From assembly GCF_003258365.1 (NCBI RefSeq), contig NZ_QHKM01000001.1, positions 1,054,001-1,118,000 of the forward strand: a DNA stretch of 64,000 bases, in the 5' to 3' direction. The position numbers and the translations under genes are program-made. Of this stretch, positions 26,738-34,727 are shown piece by piece. Below the pieces are notes generated by a model that saw only the letters and a program-made list of their open reading frames with translations, ran no database searches and was not told the DNA's origin. Positions within the stretch are counted from its first letter, which is position 1. Every line of letters starts with the position of its first letter. This DNA comes from Hymenobacter edaphi (GTDB lineage: Bacteria; Bacteroidota; Bacteroidia; Cytophagales; Hymenobacteraceae).

Positions 26738-27520
26738 CTACCCCTGACCGGCCGCCATCAGGGCCGCGTAGGGGAAGAACACGCGGCGCAGCAGGCCGAA
26801 TACGTAGTCCTGGGCGGCGCCGGTAGCGAGGATGACCAGCTGAATGGCCAGCACGCCGTCGAGGTGCAGGTAGCGGTTTTGCTTGTAGAGCAGCAGTCCG
26901 ATGCCGCCTTCCGACTGGTAGAGCGTTTCCACCAGGGTTATCATCGTCCAGATGATGGCGAAGTTCTGGCGCACCACTTCCAGCATCAGGTCCAGCTTGC
27001 CGAGCACCACCACTTCCCAGAAGCTGCGCCACTCGCCCAGGCCCAGGGTGCGGGCGTGGTCCATTTCCTCCTGGGTGGTGGTCAGAATGACGCTGGTCAT
27101 GCCGGTGACCAGGTACACGGTGGTGGCAAAGACGAGCACCGAGAGCTTGACTTCGTGGCCGGAGCTGAGCATCAGGGCCATGAAGAAGGTGAGGCCGGTG
27201 AGGGTGAGGTAACGCATCTTGGTGGCCGCGTAAGCCAGCGGGCGGAAAAAGGGCAGCGCCGTCAGGTACGACAGCAGCAGGGCCAGCACCGTGCCGATGG
27301 CCAGGGCTTGCAAGGCCGTGGTCATGCTGGCCCACAGCTCCTGGATCAGACCCTGGGCAGTAACCAGGTCGCGCAGGGCGGCCAGCACCTGGCCCAGGCT
27401 GGGGAAGATCTGCACCGGGTAAAAGGCCCAGAGCAGCAGCAGCACCAGCACCTGCAGGGCCACCATCGTGGTGAACACCGCGCGGCGCGGGGTGGCGTTG
27501 GGAAGGAACAGGGTTTTCAT
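26738..27520 (-). CDS. ABC transporter permease (TauC/SsuC/NrtB type)
   Basis: A 260-residue inner-membrane permease with about six helices. The cytoplasmic coupling loop EEMDHARTLGLGEWRSFWEVVV fits the EAA motif of binding-protein-dependent permeases. The start at ATG 27520 gives KTLFLPNATPRR before the first helix. It lies 264 bases downstream of the substrate-binding/OmpA gene, with a hairpin and a repeat fragment in the spacer. With the ATPase at 25581 it should form the inner-membrane core of one transporter. The cargo is unknown. Confidence 0.9.
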   Translation of the reverse strand: MKTLFLPNATPRRAVFTTMVALQVLVLLLLWAFYPVQIFPSLGQVLAALRDLVTAQGLIQELWASMTTALQALAIGTVLALLLSYLTALPFFRPLAYAATKMRYLTLTGLTFFMALMLSSGHEVKLSVLVFATTVYLVTGMTSVILTTTQEEMDHARTLGLGEWRSFWEVVVLGKLDLMLEVVRQNFAIIWTMITLVETLYQSEGGIGLLLYKQNRYLHLDGVLAIQLVILATGAAQDYVFGLLRRVFFPYAALMAAGQG

Positions 27521-27574
27521 GGGGACAGACCTGGCTCGAGGCAATTGGGGTCGTTAGTAAGATGAATCAAGGCC

Positions 27575-27601
27575 GTCCTGCTGAGCTTGCCGAAGCATGA
27601 C
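27575..27601 (+). repeat. Fragment of the GTCATGCTGAGC palindromic element
   Basis: GTCCTGCTGAGCTTGCCGAA followed by GCATGAC is a shortened, diverged copy of the element at 60441-60530, in the spacer between the permease and the substrate-binding/OmpA genes. Confidence 0.6.
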
Positions 27602-27677
27602 GGTCTGGTGTGTTCGGGTCAACTCAGCGGCCGGCAAATCAGCCAGCCGAGCAGATACCCGGCCTGGGCCGCCGCGG

Positions 27678-27708
27678 GCAGGCGCCCCGTTACCGGCGGG
27701 GCGCCTGC
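27678..27708. terminator. Intercistronic GC hairpin
   Basis: Arms 27678-27689 and 27697-27708 are exact complements with a seven-base loop. No T tract follows on either strand, so it may be an RNA-stabilising or partial terminator hairpin between the substrate-binding/OmpA gene and the permease gene. Confidence 0.5.
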
Positions 27709-27784
27709 GGCATCTGGCGGATAATCGGCTAATGAATCGGGCGTAGGAATAACACACGCTGGATACCAGGGCCCGCAAGACCCC

Positions 27785-29563
27785 TTAGTTGCCGAGCACG
27801 ATTTCGACGCGGCGGTTTTTGGCGCGGCCGTCTTCGGTGGTGTTGGCGGCCACGGGCTCCAGCGCGCCGTGGGCGTAGACCTGCACGCGGCCGTCGGGAA
27901 ACGAGGAGCGGCTTTTGGCTTCCAGCCAGCTCTTCACGGCCAGGGCGCGCTGCTCGGAGAGCTGCTGGTTGCTGGCGGCGGCGCCCACGTTGTCGGTGTG
28001 GCCGTGCACGGCCACTTTCAGGCGGCCGGCTACCACCAGGTCGTCGAAGAGGCGGTTCAGGTCCTGCTCAGCGGCCGGGGTGAAGGCGCTGCGGCCGGTT
28101 TCGAACGCGATGTTCCAGGCCCGGCGGCTCACGCTCTGGCGGATTTCGTCGTCGGCGGCAAACTGTTGCTGCTCGGCCGGGGCAATGGTTTTGCCCTTGT
28201 ACTGCGCCTGCAGCTTGCGCAGAATCGAGAGGTCCAGCATCTGCTCCAGGGGCACGTAGCTGGGCAGCTCCTTGGGGTAGAGCCGGCTTTGCACGTCGCC
28301 GAAGGTTTTGTAGACGGAGGCGTAGATATTGGTGCCGCCGTTGTCGAGGCCGAAGAGGGTGAGGTTGTCAGCGAAGTTGAAGGCCTTGCTGCCGCCCAGC
28401 TCCACCACTTCGCCGGTGCGGTCGGCTTCGCTCACGCCCTTGTAGTAGCGCAACCAGTAGCTGCCGGGCTTGTCTTTGTCGCCGTACACTTCCGAGGAAA
28501 TATCGGCGGCGCGCTGCAGGGCTTCGGGGTGCGACTTCACCTGGTCACCGGCCACGGCCAGGGCGGTGATGATGCCCTGTACTTCTTTTTCGTGGGCCGC
28601 GTACCAGCGCTTGGTCGTCACCATGATGTTGGGCATCTGGTTGCTGTAGTCCTTGGTCGAGACGATGTTGACCAGGCCGCCCTTCTGCTTGGCAATGTTC
28701 ACGTCGCCGGGCGTCCAGGTGGCCACCGCGTCGGCTACCACGTCGACTTTGACGCCAGTGCTGCGGCCTTTCACCACTTTCAGGCGCTGCTCGGGCTTGC
28801 CGAGGATGTATTTCTCGGCGGCCACCAGGAAGTCGGAGGCGGCCATGAAGTTCACGGCTTCGGGGTCGTAGGTCGTCTCGTCGGGGTTGACTTTCAAGCC
28901 GTTGTCGGCGCACCACTTCAGGGCAATGTTCTGGTCGCCGTCGCGCAGGTAGCAGGCAATGGTTTTGCCCAGGGCCGATTTGGGGTTGTCGAGCCACTCC
29001 TTCGGGCCCATCAGCTTGTCTTCGCCGAAGGACTTACCGGGGCTGTAAGGCAGAATCTGCAGGCCGGTGCCGGCTTTTTCCAGCTGCTGCTGCACGGCCG
29101 AGAAGGCCGGCAGCCCGTCACCCATGATGCTCACGATGAGACCGGGCGTCTGGGGGTTGTTCTGCAGGTCCAGGGCATTCTTGACCAGGTCGGCCTGCAT
29201 CTTGGCCACGTCGTCCTGCCGCACAATCTGCATGTCGATACCGTTGGCGGCCATGGCCGAACCCTCGGTGCTGCGCGGGCCGCCGTTGGCCAGCATGGCG
29301 CCCATCTGCGAGTTCCAGGCCATTACTTCCCAGGTCACCGGGGTGCCTTTCTCAGCCGGCGTGCTAGTCGGCAGCGGGGCCAGCGGCACCGCCAGGTTGG
29401 TGCGCGTGCCGCCCGCCTGGGTGGGCAGCTCGATGGAGTTGAGCAGGACGGATTGCGTCTCCGCTTTCTGAAAGACGGCCCCGCTGCTAATGAGCTTGTT
29501 GATGCCGAAGTAAGCGGCCAGCACCAGCAGCAGGCCGATGACGATTTTACCGCGAGTTGTCAT
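27785..29563 (-). CDS. Substrate-binding protein fused to an OmpA-like domain
   Basis: A 592-residue envelope protein. Residues 7-24 form an N-terminal membrane anchor or uncleaved signal. The middle (about 50-440) resembles NMT1/TauA-type periplasmic binding proteins (TPVTWEVMAWNSQMGAM, DVVADAVATWTPGDVNIA, IMVTTKRWYAAHEKEV). Residues about 470-592 form an OmpA C-terminal domain with VAVHGHTDNVGAAASNQQLSEQRA and DGRAKNRRVEIVL, which binds peptidoglycan. The fusion places a ligand-binding domain between the inner-membrane permease and the cell wall. It is followed by permease and ATPase genes and preceded by two coiled-coil genes. Confidence 0.88.
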   Translation of the reverse strand: MTTRGKIVIGLLLVLAAYFGINKLISSGAVFQKAETQSVLLNSIELPTQAGGTRTNLAVPLAPLPTSTPAEKGTPVTWEVMAWNSQMGAMLANGGPRSTEGSAMAANGIDMQIVRQDDVAKMQADLVKNALDLQNNPQTPGLIVSIMGDGLPAFSAVQQQLEKAGTGLQILPYSPGKSFGEDKLMGPKEWLDNPKSALGKTIACYLRDGDQNIALKWCADNGLKVNPDETTYDPEAVNFMAASDFLVAAEKYILGKPEQRLKVVKGRSTGVKVDVVADAVATWTPGDVNIAKQKGGLVNIVSTKDYSNQMPNIMVTTKRWYAAHEKEVQGIITALAVAGDQVKSHPEALQRAADISSEVYGDKDKPGSYWLRYYKGVSEADRTGEVVELGGSKAFNFADNLTLFGLDNGGTNIYASVYKTFGDVQSRLYPKELPSYVPLEQMLDLSILRKLQAQYKGKTIAPAEQQQFAADDEIRQSVSRRAWNIAFETGRSAFTPAAEQDLNRLFDDLVVAGRLKVAVHGHTDNVGAAASNQQLSEQRALAVKSWLEAKSRSSFPDGRVQVYAHGALEPVAANTTEDGRAKNRRVEIVLGN

Positions 29564-29614
29564 TGTGGTAGGAGAAAAAGTGGGTTTTGAGAGTTGATTT
29601 AAGGTTCACCAAGC

Positions 29615-29709
29615 CGTCATGCCGAGCGAAGCCGAGGCATCTCGCTGGGTAGTAATCGGCTCGTTGAGGCTACAGCACGCGAGATGTCTCGCGGGGCTCG
29701 ACATGACGT
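29615..29709. repeat. Palindromic interspersed element (GTCATGCCGAGCGAAG variant)
   Basis: A 95-base imperfect palindrome whose ends are GTCATGCCGAGC and, inverted, GCTCGACATGAC, with GGCATCTCGC and GCGAGATGTC inside. It lies between two minus-strand genes of the cluster and is related to the elements at 25530, 27575 and 60441. Confidence 0.8.
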
Positions 29710-29723
29710 TCAAGCGGGGTGGA

Positions 29724-30710
29724 TTAGTCCAGCAGCCGGCTGAAGGCGTCGTTGCTGGCCTGGGCGGTGGTGCGGGGCGTGGCCGGGGCCGCTTTTTCGT
29801 CGAGCAGGGAGTTGAAGTCGCCTTTCTGGTAGCGTTCCAGCAGCTGCTGGCCCTTCTGGCTCATCACCCCGTTCTGGATGTCCATTTCCTTCACGAAAGC
29901 CTGCGAGTAGCGCATGGCCTGCTTGATCTGGCCGAGCTTCATGGCCATGTCCTGGGCCACGCGGTCGGTAGCCAGGTCGAAGAAGTACTTCTTGTCCGGG
30001 TCGCCGCGCAGGATGTTCATGGCGGCGCGCATGCCCGAGGAGGTGCGTTTTACCAGCTCGTACTCGTCCTTGAGCAGGTTCACCTTGAACTTGGAGTTGT
30101 CGATCTGGCGCAGGGCGGCTTTCAGGATCTGGCGCATCACCAGGCTCACGTTGGCGGTGGTGGTGAGCATGGGCTGCAGGCGGGCGTTGTAGTCTTCGAG
30201 TTGGGCGGCGCGGGAGGCATACTGCTCGGCGGCGTCCTTTTCGCCCTGGCGCTGGGCCGAGGTGGCCAGGTTCAGGTACTCCTGCATCTGCTGCTTGTTG
30301 CCGTCCATCTTGCGCTTCACCAGTTCGTGGGCGCCCTCCACGTGGGCCACTTCGGCGTCCATCTTCTTGGCCTCCTGCTCGGTGTTGCGGATGTAGTCCT
30401 GCATGATGCCGATGGGGTCCGTCTCGACGAAAATGCCGGCGGCGGTGCGGAAGATGCGCTGCCCGGCGTACCACAGGCCGGCCTTGATGCGCTTGCTGGT
30501 CACGAGCAGAAACATGGCGAACAGGGCGCCCAGCCCGATGCCGAGCTTCACCGTGTCGAAGACCATATCGACCAGAAACGGGACGATGGCGCCCCAGAAG
30601 TACACGCCGGTGCCCACGGCGCCCGCGAGGAAAATCCAGCCGGCAACTTTCTCCGGCTTCTGCCACTTAGCCAGCCCGGCGCTGTGGTCAGTTGAAAGCA
30701 TTGTGTCCAT
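29724..30710 (-). CDS. Membrane-anchored PspA-like coiled-coil protein
   Basis: A 328-residue protein. Two hydrophobic segments near the N-terminus (about 23-55 and 57-72: VAGWIFLAGAVGTGVYFW, LGIGLGALFAMFLLV) are followed by long charged helices from about 100 to 290, for example QDYIRNTEQEAKKMDAEVAHVEGAHELVKRK and AEQYASRAAQLEDYNARLQ. The layout recalls PspA/IM30, but PspA lacks these membrane helices, so I only call it PspA-like. The tail is low complexity. It sits between two other cluster genes on the same strand and probably supports membrane integrity or anchors the transporter. Confidence 0.7.
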   Translation of the reverse strand: MDTMLSTDHSAGLAKWQKPEKVAGWIFLAGAVGTGVYFWGAIVPFLVDMVFDTVKLGIGLGALFAMFLLVTSKRIKAGLWYAGQRIFRTAAGIFVETDPIGIMQDYIRNTEQEAKKMDAEVAHVEGAHELVKRKMDGNKQQMQEYLNLATSAQRQGEKDAAEQYASRAAQLEDYNARLQPMLTTTANVSLVMRQILKAALRQIDNSKFKVNLLKDEYELVKRTSSGMRAAMNILRGDPDKKYFFDLATDRVAQDMAMKLGQIKQAMRYSQAFVKEMDIQNGVMSQKGQQLLERYQKGDFNSLLDEKAAPATPRTTAQASNDAFSRLLD

Positions 30711-30718
30711 TTGGTGAA

Positions 30719-30822
30719 AAGGTGAGTTTGTGAAATGGTGAGTTTGGTGCCGTGATTCAGAAGTGGCGAAAGGGCGAGGAGTTGTTGAACTTCAACTCAC
30801 CATTTCACCACCTCGCTATTTC
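30719..30822. repeat. GTGA-type hairpin spacer
   Basis: GTGAAATGGTGAGTT (30730-30744) and its exact complement (30794-30808) are 15-base arms of a spacer palindrome; GTGCCGTG inside is shared with the spacer at 26406. It separates two genes of the cluster. Confidence 0.8.
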
Positions 30823-31544
30823 ACCGGCAGCGTCAGCAGAAAGCTCTGGGCGGCCTGGAAGTGGGCGTGCAGGTCGGCGGCGGCGCTGGCGTTGGCCAGC
30901 TCGTAGGAGGCCAGGGCCGTCTGGGCTTTCTGGCGCTCCTCCCCCAGCTGCTGCTGGGTGGTCTGCAGCTCCTGGCCTTTGGCCTCCAGCTGCCGCGTCA
31001 GCTCGGCCAAATCGGCCTGCAGCTTCTGCTCCTGGGCCAGCAGCTGCACGATGACGCTGGGGCGGGTGTTGGGAATCTTGATGTCGCCGAGCTTCTCGCG
31101 GTGCCGCTCCAGCACCTTGTTGCGGTCCGCTTGCAGCGTGCGCTCAAACTGGTCGGCCGAGGCCAGCAGCTCCGGCACCGAGAGGCCCGTCACGGCCGCG
31201 AAGGCGTGGAAGGCCGTCTGGTAGAGCACCGGCCCCGCCAGGCCGCTGGCGGCCATGCTGCGCACCATCTTGCAGTAGGCGGCGAAGTCTTTGCCGTTGC
31301 CGGCCAGCAGCCCGTTGATGTGGTCGGTGTGGCGCTGTTCGGGCTGGGTGGCCGCGGGCGCCGTCGGTGGGCCGAAGGCGGGCAGCGGAGCTCCGGCGGC
31401 GGGCGCCGACGCTGCCGGGCCGGCAGCCGGGGCCGCCCCCGGCAGCGGCCGGGGCTGGGGTGGCGGGGCGGCGGCGTCAGCCGGACCGTCGCTTTCAACG
31501 AAGAAGTCCTTGGCGGCTTTGGCGAGGTTGTCGAAGATGGCCAT
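30816..31544 (-). CDS. Coiled-coil protein of the ABC/OmpA cluster
   Basis: A 242-residue soluble protein. Residues 1-17 form a short amphipathic start (AIFDNLAKAAKDFFVE), residues 18-70 are Pro/Ala-rich linker, 71-140 a helical domain (DHINGLLAGNGKDFAAYCKMVRS, TGLSVPELLASADQFERTL) and 165-215 a coiled coil (LLAQEQKLQADLAELTRQL, ELQTTQQQLGEERQKA). No known family is evident. It is the first gene after the NtrC-type regulator, and a weak -24/-12-like sequence lies about 50 bases upstream. I infer a cytoplasmic partner of the membrane-bound coiled-coil protein. Confidence 0.65.
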   Translation of the reverse strand: MAIFDNLAKAAKDFFVESDGPADAAAPPPQPRPLPGAAPAAGPAASAPAAGAPLPAFGPPTAPAATQPEQRHTDHINGLLAGNGKDFAAYCKMVRSMAASGLAGPVLYQTAFHAFAAVTGLSVPELLASADQFERTLQADRNKVLERHREKLGDIKIPNTRPSVIVQLLAQEQKLQADLAELTRQLEAKGQELQTTQQQLGEERQKAQTALASYELANASAAADLHAHFQAAQSFLLTLPVK

Positions 31545-31589
31545 TGGAAAAGGCGGTTAGGGTAACGTCTTGCGGGACGCGGACCCTAA

Positions 31590-31605
31590 GCCAATCCAGG
31601 TGCCG
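31590..31605 (-). promoter_or_regulatory. Weak sigma-54-like -24/-12 sequence
   Basis: On the minus strand CGGCACCTGGATTGGC resembles TGGCAC-N5-TTGC, but the spacing from the GG to the downstream GC is one base too long. It is placed as expected for the coiled-coil gene and next to a sigma-54 activator gene, so it deserves mention as a weak candidate only. Confidence 0.25.
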
Positions 31606-31785
31606 ATGAGCGGCGACCAGACCCGATTAATATTACTTCTACTTGATTATCAGTCGATAAAAGTCAAAACACCTGAATTATGCCGGACTATAAAACAGCA
31701 AACCATTCCATAATGGAAGGGTCTGGTTTGTCGAAAAGGAAGGCAAGCGCGGGCTGAACCGGCGGTCGGCGTAGCCAGGCCCGCG

Positions 31786-33147
31786 CTACAGCCCGAACTC
31801 CTGCAGCTTGCGGTAGAGCGTGGTCAGGCCGATACCGAGCTGCCGGGCGGCCTCGGTTTTGTTGCCCTCGGTTTCGGCCAGTACCTGCCGGATGTGCCGG
31901 GCTTCGAGGGCGCGCAGGCTGCGGTCGTCGGGGCTGAAGCCGGCCAGGCCGGCGGCCGGGGTACCGCTGGCGTGAAACTCGTCGGGCAGGTAGGCGGGGG
32001 CCAGCGGCTGATCGGCCGGGGCCAGGATGGCGGCGCGCTCCAGCACGTTCTTCAGCTCGCGCACGTTGCCGGGCCAGTCGTAGCGCTGCAGCAGGCGCAG
32101 CGTGTCCGCGTCGAGGCCGGGCAGGCGCTTGCTCATGCGGGCGGCGAAGTAGCGCAGAAAGTACTCGGCCAGCGGGGCCACGTCCTCGGGCCGGTCTTTC
32201 AAGGGCGGGACGGGGATGGTGAAAACGGAGAGGCGGTAGTACAGGTCGGGCCGAAACTGCCCGGCGGCGGCTTCCTGCTTGAGGTTGCGGTTGGTGGCCG
32301 CCACCAGCCGCACGTCCACTTTGGTGGGCTTGGTGTCGCCGAGCTTGGTGAAAGTCTGCGTTTCGAGCACCCGCAGAAACTTGGCCTGCACGGCCAGCTC
32401 CAGCTCCCCGATTTCGTCGAGGAACAGCGTCCCGCCCGAGGCTTCTTCCAGCAGGCCCTTTTTGTCGCCCAGCGCCCCGGTGAAGGCGCCCTTCCGGTAG
32501 CCGAACAGCTCCGATTCCAGCAAATCCTTCGGAAAGGCCGAGCAGTTGACGGCCACGAACGGCTTGCCCTTGCGCGGCGAGGCCTGGTGAATGGACTGGG
32601 CAAACAGCTCCTTGCCCGCGCCCGTGGGCCCTTCCAGCAGCACGGTGGCGTCGGTGGCGGCCACCTGCCGGCCCAGCGCCTTGGCCCGTTCCAGCGCCGG
32701 CGCGTGGCCGATCATCGACTCGAAGGAGTGCTGCTGGCCTACCTGCCGCTCCAGCTCCTGCACGCGGTAGCGCAGGCGGGCTTTGTCGGCGGCGCGTTCC
32801 ACCAGCACCGGCAGCTGGTCGTTCGAGTCGCCCTTGGTGAGGTAATCGAAGGCGCCGTCTTTCATGGCCTGCACCCCGTCGATGATGGTGCCGTAGGCCG
32901 TCATCAGGATGACTTCGGCCAGCGGGGCCTTCTGCTTCAGGCGCGGCAGCAGCTGCACGCCGTGGGCGTCGGGCAGCTTCACGTCGCAGAGCACCACGAG
33001 CACCTGCGGGTGCTGGCCGAGCAGCTCCAGGCCCTCGGCGGCATTCACGGCCTGCAGCACGTGGTAGTCTTCCAGCTCCAGCAGGCGGGCCAGCAGCTGG
33101 CGCAGGCGGGGTTCGTCGTCGATGATGAGAATGGTGCCTTGGGGCAT
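31786..33147 (-). CDS. NtrC-family sigma-54-dependent response regulator
   Basis: A 453-residue regulator. Receiver: Asp10/Asp11 (LIIDDEP), phospho-acceptor Asp55 (VLCDVKLPD), Lys105 (YLTKGDS). AAA+ domain: Walker A GPTGAGKE (173-180), the sigma-54 contact loop GAFTGA (220-225), Walker B LFLDEI (241-246) and the R finger region RFRPDLYYRLSVF-like segment. A Fis-type helix-turn-helix closes the protein (TEAARQLGIGLTTLYRKL). ATG 33147 gives PQGTILIIDDEP, the normal receiver start. It heads the minus-strand run of transport and coiled-coil genes and probably works with the PAS kinase at 22598. Confidence 0.94.
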   Translation of the reverse strand: MPQGTILIIDDEPRLRQLLARLLELEDYHVLQAVNAAEGLELLGQHPQVLVVLCDVKLPDAHGVQLLPRLKQKAPLAEVILMTAYGTIIDGVQAMKDGAFDYLTKGDSNDQLPVLVERAADKARLRYRVQELERQVGQQHSFESMIGHAPALERAKALGRQVAATDATVLLEGPTGAGKELFAQSIHQASPRKGKPFVAVNCSAFPKDLLESELFGYRKGAFTGALGDKKGLLEEASGGTLFLDEIGELELAVQAKFLRVLETQTFTKLGDTKPTKVDVRLVAATNRNLKQEAAAGQFRPDLYYRLSVFTIPVPPLKDRPEDVAPLAEYFLRYFAARMSKRLPGLDADTLRLLQRYDWPGNVRELKNVLERAAILAPADQPLAPAYLPDEFHASGTPAAGLAGFSPDDRSLRALEARHIRQVLAETEGNKTEAARQLGIGLTTLYRKLQEFGL

Positions 33148-33420
33148 GGCGGCGAAGGGTGCGGCGAAAAGTGAGGGAGCGAGCCGCGGCGCAAAGGTGC
33201 CAAATTCCGCGGCTCGGCGCGGAGCCGTCGGGCAGCTCACATCATCGGGGCGCACGGCGGCGAATTGCCTGCGGCCTCGGCCGGGCAGTCCGGCAAACTT
33301 CAATCAACCCCGGATAAGCGCCACATCATCGTGGCATTGAGCTGTACGTCAGCGCGTAAGACCTTTGTCTTCGTCGCCGGCACGCTTGCCGGGCGGCTCC
33401 GCTCCTACCCTTTCTGCGCT

Positions 33421-33903
33421 ATGAAAACCAACTTCCTTTCCTCCCTGCTGGCCCTGTTCGGCGCCGGCCTGCTGCTCGGCCCCGCGGCGGGCTGCCAGCG
33501 CCCGGCCTTCAGCGGCCCCACGCCCGCCCCGGCCGCCGACGCCGCCGTGCGCCGGCTGCAGTTCGGCTACGGCAGCCGCTACTCCGGGCACCGCACCACC
33601 TACACCCTGCAGGCCGACGGCGTGCTGCTGGCCCAGGCCGGCCTCGGGCTGCGGCCCGGCACGCCGGTAGCCGCGCTGCGGGTGGGCTCTGCCCAGGCCC
33701 GCGCCGCCCTGCGCCGCTTCGACGCGCTGCCCGCCGACAGCCTGGGCTTCGAGCAGCCCGGCCAGCACTATTACTTTCTGGAAGGCTACACCGCGGCCGG
33801 CCAGAGCGTGCACCTGGCCTGGGGCGCGGCCGATACCAGCGCCCCGCACTGCGCCCGCGTGCTCTACCGGCAGCTCAGCGGGCTGGTGCCGGCCAATCTG
33901 TAG
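33421..33903 (+). CDS. Hypothetical lipoprotein
   Basis: A 160-residue protein beginning with a lipoprotein signal (SLLALFGAGLLLGPAAGC, cysteine near residue 24). The mature part has about 130 residues with a mixed alpha/beta look (RRLQFGYGSRYSGHRTTYTLQADG, QHYYFLEGYTAAGQSVHLAW). No enzyme motif. I set the start at ATG 33421; the frame extends upstream but without a signal peptide. Convergent with the zinc-ribbon gene three bases away. Confidence 0.65.
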   Translation: MKTNFLSSLLALFGAGLLLGPAAGCQRPAFSGPTPAPAADAAVRRLQFGYGSRYSGHRTTYTLQADGVLLAQAGLGLRPGTPVAALRVGSAQARAALRRFDALPADSLGFEQPGQHYYFLEGYTAAGQSVHLAWGAADTSAPHCARVLYRQLSGLVPANL

Positions 33904-33906
33904 CGC

Positions 33907-34530
33907 CTACTCCTCGACTCGGTCCACATCCGTCAGCTGGCCTTTGTTTTTCATGCTCTGCAAATCCAGCTGCGTGAGCGTGAACGGCTCCTTGCTGAAG
34001 TTGCCGGGCCGGTTGAGCTTGCGAATGGGGTGCGCGTCGTCCGTTTCGTAGGCATTAGCCACCACGTCCACCGTGTTGGCCTGCGCCCGCACCACTTTCA
34101 GCAGGGAGTAGTTGCGGGTGGAGTCGTCGCGCACGGTGTAGATGTCGCCCACGTGCGGCGCCGCCAGGAAGACGGCGCTGTGCTGCGCTTTGCGGATGGT
34201 GAAGATGGCGGCCCAGGCCACCCCCAGGGCCAGCAGCGCCGCCCCCGACCAATGCCACCACGGGGCCCGCGTAGCGGCTTTCCGCACCCGGACGGCCTGT
34301 TTCACCGCGTCGGCTTCCGCCGGAATCTTGCCATACTCCCAGCTGGCCTGGCACTGCTGGCACTGCACCACGGCGGGCTTGCGGTAGGGCAGCACCGGAA
34401 TCCAGTACAGGTGCACGTAGCGGCTGAAAATACTCACGCGCAGCTGGTTGGCCGTGTGGCAGGCTGGGCAGGTCACCCCGGGCAGCGGCTCCGTCCGCAC
34501 GTGCGAACCGTTGGTACCAAAAAAAATCAT
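33907..34530 (-). CDS. Zinc-ribbon membrane protein
   Basis: A 207-residue protein. The N-terminus holds a zinc-ribbon pattern with two CxxC pairs: CPACH (about residues 20-24) and CQQCQ (about 58-62). One membrane helix spans about 95-112 (GAALLALGVAWAAIF). The C-terminal part is an extracytoplasmic domain with GDIYTVRDD and TVDVVANAYETDDAHP. Such proteins occur in Bacteroidota, with unknown roles. It lies tail to tail with the lipoprotein gene. Confidence 0.7.
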   Translation of the reverse strand: MIFFGTNGSHVRTEPLPGVTCPACHTANQLRVSIFSRYVHLYWIPVLPYRKPAVVQCQQCQASWEYGKIPAEADAVKQAVRVRKAATRAPWWHWSGAALLALGVAWAAIFTIRKAQHSAVFLAAPHVGDIYTVRDDSTRNYSLLKVVRAQANTVDVVANAYETDDAHPIRKLNRPGNFSKEPFTLTQLDLQSMKNKGQLTDVDRVEE

Positions 34531-34673
34531 TGGCGGAAGAATAAGGCGGCCTCACAACAGCTTGCCGCTTTCAAATGTAGAGCCGCGCCGGCAGTGAGCC
34601 GCCGATTGTCCGGCAAAAAACCCGCTGCTTCCCGCACCTCACCTGCCGGCGGCAAGCCGTCGGTCAGCCACAA

Positions 34674-34707
34674 AAAAAGGCCCCGCAGCAAGCTGCGGGG
34701 CCTTTTT
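34674..34707 (-). terminator. Intrinsic terminator of the DUF349 gene
   Basis: Arms 34674-34689 and 34692-34707 pair exactly; either strand ends in at least five T. It lies 21 bases downstream of the DUF349 stop on the minus strand and can also act on the plus strand. Confidence 0.85.
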
Positions 34708-34727
34708 CTTATCGTTGAGGCGCGGCC

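Noticed and set aside
31590-31605. Firm sigma-54 promoter before the coiled-coil gene
   Set aside because: The spacing between the -24 GG and -12 GC is one base too long, so it is kept only as a weak candidate.
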